Below, in pieces: positions 47,301 to 56,300 of a stretch of 64,000 bases of DNA. Made by a program: the position numbers and the translations under genes. Source of the DNA: Metellina segmentata (Eukaryota; Arthropoda; Arachnida; Araneae; Tetragnathidae); assembly GCA_947359465.1 (NCBI GenBank), contig OX375879.1:90495578-90559577 (forward strand). Direction: 5' to 3'. A model generated the notes under the pieces. The model did no database searches. It had not been told where the DNA came from and saw nothing but the letters and a program-made list of their open reading frames with translations. Position 1 is the first letter of the stretch, and every line of letters begins with the position of its first letter.

Positions 47301-50300
47301 TTTAATTGAATCCCTACTGTGAAATAGAAGAAATTAATTATGTTAATAGAAATAAGTTCTCATAGTTTGTCGTGAAATTATTTATGCTTCTGAGGTTTGC
47401 CGTGACGTGAAAAAGGTTGGGAAGCATTGTTTTAATAGATAAGATATAGTTAAACTGTTGATTTAGATGAATGTTAACAATTCTCTCTTTTTCGCATAAA
47501 TTATTTTAAAAATTGAAATTAAAATACAGCACACACCAAACAAATGCGAAGTAATTATGGTTTCGGAAAAAGAGCATATTTAATGTTTTCAAAAAAGGAG
47601 ACTAATGACTTTCATATTTAAACTCTTTCAGATGGCTTGGGCTGAGAGTTCCAAATTAGGTTGTGGAATAAGCAAATGCGAAAATCTGAAATCGCGATAC
47701 CTCATGGTTTGTCATTATTTTCCACCGTAAGTAGCGTTCATATTATTCAGTGTGCTTACTAACATTCTTGTATTTTTATCATTTAACATTACTGTGGTCA
47801 TTTCAATCTCCAAACTTTCCACTACGCCAATGTGAGGACATTTGAGGTCATGACAACTTGAAGTGCACCTGTCACCGTGTACACGACGGTCTTTTGTTGG
47901 ACCGAGTTTCAAACTCGCAACCCTCCGGTCGCTAATCCCTCTGCTCTTAGAACTGAGCTGCTGCGGCCTGGTACATGATAAATTAAACATTCTTAATAGC
48001 CATGTTTAAGAAAAACATTTAATTACAGCATCCAATTCTACACTATTTACACTATCACACACTTCTCTATACTAGATATATTTTTTTAAACACCCCTTAC
48101 CTCTTTTGGCTGGTTACCATTTCATCTCGGCATCGGGTGAATGACTGTGTCCTCCCGCACAACCAGAATAGTTTCAATGCCACATTTTTAGTTGCCTTTA
48201 TATTAAAATTTATTTGGAAGAAACAGATAATGATATTTGATGGCAATCTTCGGGCTTAGTATCTCTGGTCACCAAGCTGCTGTTGTGGGTTCCAACTCGG
48301 TCCAACAAAATACCACTGTGTTCACGGGCTGATGCACCTAAGTTGGCGTGATCACTATGAAGGAATCATAAAAAAAATGAAATTTATTCCACGTATTAAT
48401 AATAGTGGTTTAAATATGCTATCAAATTTACAAAGCAATAAAACGAAAATAATTTCGAAAATAAACATGTTGTGCAGCGGCCACGCGCAGTGAAGGGAGC
48501 CTGTACAGGTCGTGGCATCAAATCATTCAGATTCTGAATGTCATGCTGAGGAATACTCTCTGCCCGACGAGTGGTATAAATGAGTCACCGACGTAATTTC
48601 AGACATACTCAATAGGCGACATATCCAGGGAACGTGCAAGCCATGGAAGAAGCGAAACGTGTCGTGCACTGAAAAAGGCTCTTACATTCCAAGCGACATG
48701 TGGACGGGCATTGTCTTGCTCAAGTACAGCTCCGGGAACGCTTTACAGAAGGGGTAGGTACTCACAACTTCCCTGATTTAACGCCCACTGTTCAGGATCT
48801 ACAGAATTTGGAGAAGGTGAGATCGCCTATTATATCCAATGGCGCCCCAGACCATGAAGCCAGACTTTCGTCCAGTATGACGGAAGAAGGCTTTCACCTT
48901 TGTATCGTCTGACGAGTACGCGTCGTCCATTGTTAAAGTCCACATTTCACGCGACTCATCTGAGAAGTCAACTTGTTTCCAATCGGCACACCGTTGTTGT
49001 GTTGGTGAGCCCATTGTAGCCGTATGCGTCGGTCGCTCAGCGTCAAGGGAATCCTGTGCAGATGAATCTTTGCACGAAGCACATGTCGCAGCAGACGTCG
49101 AAAACCCGTGAGGGTTTTCGTCAATGACACACCTGTCAATGACGCACCTGTCTACCTGCTCCAATGCTGTGCGAACGCACAAGAGGACGCTGTACGATTC
49201 GTCACTGCCATGCTGATGAGGAGTCTGTCGTGCCTTACTGTGGCTGCCTTAATGCAAGCGATGAAATTGTCTAGATTTGTGTAAAATCCACGGACTTTTT
49301 CTGAAGCTGTGAAACAAGTGTGCCACGCAAGTTACTTCGAGCAATAGTGGATAAAGCACCTTGAGTGTGTTTCCAGCCGCAGTCATATAATACGCAGTAT
49401 CGAATAGCAGAAGCGCAAAATCCTTTCTCTCAACATTCAGAGATTTTAAAATGTCATCTACAAGGCGAACTACATATTGATGATCGACACTCACATCGCA
49501 AACTCTGCAGTCGATTACGCAAGTTTCCTCTGGATTATCAAGAGTGTCAACCAATGGGTTAAAGTACTTCTTGCCATTTGTTTCACTTTCGTCTGTTAGG
49601 ACGAATGAACCTTCTTTCCATGAACTTGTTTGACCCGCAATACTTCGGCGTTCGCAAGATCAGACACACATGATAAAAGAGTTGATTATGATGTCAAAAA
49701 ATCAAATATTAAATTTATTTTTGTTAATTTTAAGCTAACTTTTAAAAAGTTGCAAATGGTTGCATTTATGCAAAAAGTTTCATTTAAGCAGAAAGTTGCA
49801 TTTAGGTTGCGGTTTTAACTCTCTTACAATGTATCCCCTGTAGGTGGAAGTTTTGTTTCAGTACTTTACATGCAGCTTAGAAAGTGTGAAAAAAAGTTGC
49901 ATTTGTTGCAAAAAGTTGCCTTATTTATATGGTACCATTTGATGGGACATCTTACAGTAAATCGATGAGAACAGATGGATCACGGCGTGGGAAGATGAAT
50001 TTAGCTTATCTTGCAAAAATTAATTATTTCTGATGTAATGGGCTGCGAAACTGTAATAGGCACTTGAATACTTGGAGGCGCTGGCCAGCCTCTAAGCAAT
50101 ATTCTCACAAATCATTTTTTAATGTTACATCCCCCTTTCCAAGAGGACTACATCCTATGCGTCCATAGAGTGTAGGACATCTAGAAGGAAGCTGTTAATG
50201 AAAACCTGAAATTTGGAATAAACTGGCAACCCTATAACCCAAAATTTCTATCTACTCACTCGCCATCCATCTATTGACATACAAAAACTAACATAAAATA

Positions 50301-53300
50301 TAAAAACTCTTTTAACATTAATGACTCTTTATCTCTTTCATGGAAAAAAGTATAAACGCAATAAACAATTAGAATATCGAATCAATTAAAATAAAATTCC
50401 ACACAACAAGTGGTAACCATAATAGAATCGTCAATGAGCATCAGTACCACATAATAGAATTATCAATGAGCATCAATACCACATAATAGAATTATAAATG
50501 AGCATCAATACTACATAATAGAATTATCAATCAGCGCTCATTTACACCATACTAGTTCACAATCACACCAAATCGAATACTGTACAAAATAATACAACCA
50601 GAGTTTCCAGAGAATTGTGTTCTGAAAAACAGACCTAATGAAAATGAAATAATAAAAACCAATAATACTATAAACTGCATATTATAATAATTGTATAATG
50701 AAAAACAATAATAATAAAATATATTTTCAACTATAATACATTAACTTGTGTAACCAGCATGGACTTCAGAACATCAGGGACTCAGGGGCTTACCCTTATC
50801 TCTTTATTTAATTAACTACTGTCGCGAACAAGTTTCAAAAAACCCAACATGAAAGTACATTTCTAGCAAATCATAAAATGATCATCACTGTAATTTAATT
50901 CTATACAAGTCATAAGTAAGTAGTGCTACTATAAGCCAGGCTTTAGGATGCATCAAAAAAAATTCCCCAAGTCCTTTTTAGTTATATTTCCTCATAATAA
51001 ACAAAAAAAATTTCACAAATTCCTTTCAATTAGCACAATTTCTTTCAATTATTTCTACATAGAAAATAACCCTTAATATTATCTACTCTTCTCTGTGTCT
51101 ATTTATTTCTAATTCACATTTCACTTCCCTCAAGTATTAAGTACAAATAAACAAATCAGCTCATCTTTATATTCTTAATTCCCTTTTCAACTTACAAATA
51201 CAAAATACAAATTGAACAAATCAATTATCCTGCGTGATCACGCCGTTATTTCTATTACTCCATCTCAGGATGTTTGCGAGATAAAAAACATAACATATAA
51301 AAATTTGTAAACAAAATCCCATTAATTTCTCTTGGTGCATGAATCCGGATGAATATATCTTGACTTAATTCCAATTAATTTATCAGAGTAATGTTTTCTA
51401 GTGATAATATTTGTATGTTTAAGCTGTTAATAGAAATATATGAAACCTATACTTGAAAGAGTAAAACAACTCTCCTTCAATATCCTATATTTCATACAAA
51501 CAAAAATAATTATTAAAAAAAACATACAAGTTTAACATTCATCACAGACTTCATGCTGCCCAAGTTCTAAGTTCTGATTCCACAATTTCTCACATATTAT
51601 ATTAACATTTAATAATTTATTGTCTAACAGGTATGTTTTAAGATCTCTGAACAAATTGAAAATTATCAGCTGTATTAAAAAATCTTAATCTTGTAGAAAG
51701 TACGATATCAGTTTTACTTTTATTCAAATAGTTAAGCTTATCAATTTCAACTGTCACACTAGATTATTTTTTATTTATTGTATAGGGGGGGGGGGGTCCG
51801 TCAAAAGGTGAAGTTAGTTTTCTGGTATTTGGATAAATAGAATTTTCAATCATTACTTTGTCCCCTTCTTCAAATGGAGAACCTAAAAATCTTTTGTCAT
51901 ATTGGATTATATTTTTTTCATGGTTCTTGAGTGTTACTCATATGCTATTTCCCTAGCTTGTTCTAAAGGAAGGCATATTTCTAAATTGAGTAGAGGAAAT
52001 TTATACGGTGAGATACCAAACAGTAAATAACTGGAAGGAAATTAAGTTACTTGATGTGGTGTTTTATTATATTCTGCGGTTGCTTGTTCTAACAATTTTG
52101 GCCCAGGCGTGTTTGAATGTTCATTATTAATTTTACATATTATCCTTATTGTGGCATTTGTGGCTTCTACGCGTTCTTGCTTTTCGTTACATTGAGGTCT
52201 ATGTGAAGAAGTTGAGTAACACCATTATTCTTAAGGAAATGTTAAAATTTAGTGAAAGTGAAAACTCCATTTCTGTCACTTAAAATTTTCTTTGACTTGG
52301 AAATTTGGAAAATTTGTTTCAAACAATTAATATAGATATCGGTGGTAGCATTAGAACAAGCAAAAGTCCACACATACCTAGTACTATGGTCAGTTATACA
52401 ATGTAAATATTTGTTTGTTGAATGATAATAACCTAAACCTCCTATGGTATCATGAGACATTAATTCAAAAGGCTGTTTTGCTGGTGGGAATGCTTGTAGT
52501 ATACCATATCATTTTTGGTGACATTTCTTATTCAATTGTGACATTTTACAATGCTTTACATAATTATACACATCAATCATTATGGATTACGAATAAAATA
52601 TAAGTGATAAAATTTGTAACATTTTTTGAACTCCGGGTTGTCTAAATTTCACATGACATCTCATCTAATTTCACATAAGCATTTTCCATTAATTTTAATC
52701 TTAAGGAGAAAGGTATGACAATTTTTGTTAATCCTTTTTTATTAACTGTCCAAACGTTGTTTATTTTCTTAAATTTTGGATTAGAAACGTTATCGGATTG
52801 TTGGTGCTCTATAATTTCTTCTATATTTAGTAAATTTACTTGTGTCTACAAAATGAGAAACGAGTTGTCTGCTTAAAAATATCTGCGCCTTGGTTGGTGG
52901 ATCCTTTTTTATATTTAAGGGTATAATCATACATGGATAATTTGAGGGACCATCTAAATAATCTCCCTGTGAGATGTTTTATGGATTTTAACCAGACAAG
53001 AGCAGCAAGATCAGTGTATATAGTAAACGTAATCCCATGGAGATAGCAATGAAATTTTTCTACTGAATCGACAGTGGCTAGACATTCTAATTCTGAGGCG
53101 CTATAATTTTTTTTCATATGATCTTAAGGACCTATAATAGTATGCTACAGAGTGTAAATTCCCATCAGGATGCAAATGCTTCAGAATACTTCCTATGCCA
53201 TCTCCAGAGGCATCCACAAATAAACTACATGGATAATTAGGATTATATAGTGACAAAATAGGTTTAGAAATTAAACAGTTTTTAAGTGTCTCATATGCTT

Positions 53301-56300
53301 CTTGACATTCAGCAGTCCAATTCCATTTTGTATCTTAAAAAAAAATATTTAAGGGTTTTCTTAATTTCGCATAGTTTTTAATGAATTTATTGTACACATT
53401 CACGCTTCCTAAAAATCCTTGCAATTGTTTCACATTGCCAGGAGGATCTAGTTTTTTTGATAGTTTCTACATTAGCATCATGTGGTGAAAAAATCCCTTC
53501 CCCAATTTCATATCCCAAAAAAGAAATTTTCGTTTGTGCTAATTGGCATGTAGCAAATTTTAACTTAATGTTTTCCTTTTCGCAAATTTGGAAAATAGTT
53601 CGTAAATGCTCCAAATATTCTTTGAAGTTGTTAGAGAATTTCTACTTCGATCACCACCGCTTTCAGATTCCAGAATTTAAATAATATATGCATTTCTTGT
53701 ACATCGTATATTTATAAGATTGTTCATTTGTCGATGAATGGTTTCAAAAGCAGTTCAAAGATGTAAAATTCAATCAAAATAATTTATTACAGCTTTTTTA
53801 TGTGAACGTATTCAGATTTTAAGCTATAAAACATGAACTTATAACATCTAATTTAAAAAATTCTATTAAAACTGAGTAAAATTTCGAGTGGGGGGGGGGG
53901 GAAAGAAGAAAATATCTGAATTTCATTCTTTTGCGCAGTGAAAGTAGATGGTAATTAAGAGACAGCGGAAATCGATAGCTATATAGCAAAGTATTAAAAA
54001 ATTTCCTGTACATACTTTAAGATAAGGAAAGGAACCCAAAATTAAACGGTATTCAAAAGTAATGTAGTATATCTGAAAGTGTGTGTGACCCCAGTTGAGA
54101 GAAAAGGCTTGGGTTCGGCCCTGACTACAAGTTGTAGCAGTTGGGTACCAACTGTGTTCTACAGGAGATACTCAAAAGTTGCGATCACAAATAGCGTCGA
54201 CGTATTGGTAAGGGTGGAAAGGTGTTTTAAAGGAAACGTGCACTTTAATCTTTATCGTCTAATGTCATGCCTATTACTGGGGAATTTTCCTGTTGCATAC
54301 GGTCTGATGCAAACTCATAATACGTCAAACGTAATATGCAAACTCATAATACGATTCATATGTCTTTCGGGAACCTTTCACGATATCGTTATACAGTTCG
54401 TCCGTTTCCACTAGTGGACTCAACTGAGATAGCTAGTTGCACATTAGCTATCTGAGCTACCGTGAAGTGATTCATGTTACACGTACGAAATCAACATCTA
54501 TGACTAAGATGATTCAAACTGACTGATGGGGGTGACACTGGAGGCGATCTGAGCAGCGCGACCTGGTGTGTGAGTAGATCTCTACCGATCCTGTCACAAG
54601 TGCAGCGCTGCTCATCAAGATATGTACGTAGGCCGAACATCTACTCAATCACGGTTTAGTCGCGACACCTGTTGTTTTCCCAGGCAGGTTACACACGAAG
54701 TGACTTAGGAAGCGAAAACCGGGGTCACTTTCGCCTCTAAATAGGGAAGGATAAACTATCCTCTCGGAACACGCCACCCTGGTCGCGATCCAAATCGCTA
54801 CTACACCCCCCTTACTGCCATGCTGCTAAATAGCTCCCTATAGCATATCCAGTTGGCACATTGCTGACACATCCATATCCTAAATATGTTATTCCCTACT
54901 TCACCTTAAAGAGTAAGTATCAAATTTCAGAACGGGGAGAGAATTTTCCCTCCTTGTTCCTGTTCCCTACCTGCCAGTCCTGATCACCTTCTTCTCTGTC
55001 TTGGCGCTTCATATAAGCAGCTGTTGGTTGATCAGGACTTTTTGCAGGTATATGGGGATCTGGCACGACGGGGCCTTCTGGACCTGGTGTAGGCTTTCCT
55101 ACACCAGGGGGATGTGCAACAACAACAACCTTAAAGAGTTTAACCATAGCCCACTCCCCTTTTAATTACGTCTTGAATTTGATATTTTATGCCGTGAATA
55201 TGAGTGCATAGTTTTCATAGGTTCTAAACTTGTAAAATAATAATTAATGTTATTGTTCCAGAGCATTGATAGGGCTACAGATGTACACTGTTGCCAAGCC
55301 ATGTTCTCAATGCATAGATGGCGGTGGATCATTGTGCCTAAGTAATCTTTGCAGTAAGTTAAAAAAAATCATGGAACCAATTCATATAATACTAGAAATA
55401 ATCCTCTATCTACTGTGTTTAAAAATGATTTTGCATTTTGTTTCCAACATAGAAAACCAGTTTTGAAAAAAATTTAAAAAAAAAAAAATTAAAGTGCAAT
55501 TTTTGTTTAAATATTTTGAGCTTTTGACCTTTTATTTTCAGTGACATGGGAGCAATGTGAAAGAAATCCAAAGCTATGCGGTAGGTTACTAATTTTTTTA
55601 GAATGTTGTTAGTTTCTAAGAATTGGTCGTTTTTTCATTGGAATAAACTCATTGTTTTTAATCTATGCTCACGACTTCACTGACGGTCATTTCATTTTCT
55701 AAACTATGTCAGAAAACGTCAAAAAATTCTTGTTTTACAAATAATTATATTTCTTGTGGAAAAAATGTAATAAGGCTGCCTTTGAGGCGATAGTATTTAT
55801 TTAAATATTCATAATTAATATTATGTCATCAGTACAAAACGTCAACAATTTTTCTGAAAAGTTTTGAAAATTGCTTCATGATTTCAAGATTATTTAGACT
55901 GCAGTTTTGGCATTATACATGCCGAAGAACGAAACGTTTTCTTTTTCATTAGTTAAAATGTTTTCTTGATCAAAAGTGACAGTAAATTGCTCTCTGTGGA
56001 ATCCTGTGTCTTTGCTTTCCCCAATAATTGCTCTTCCTCTTTGTGTTAATACTTATTTTTATGAAAGTTAAGTGTGTCTGTGCATTTCAAACATTTACTT
56101 TTAAGCATAGTTTGATATTAAAATTTTCTGACTGCTTTCCTTTCAATTTGCCTTGCCAATATTTTCCTTAAAAGATTGCCGTGATAGCCAAGTATGCCTA
56201 AGTTTGGTCGCCTGAACCTCTTAAGGGTTCACACTCATAATTCTATGGGAATGCTTCAGATATTCATCCCTATGTGAATATATTTTAATTTTGTGTTCCC

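Noticed and set aside
54920..55147. Proline-rich 75-codon minus frame as a gene
   Set aside because: Low-complexity text in a repeat-like tract, no start context or homologue recognised.
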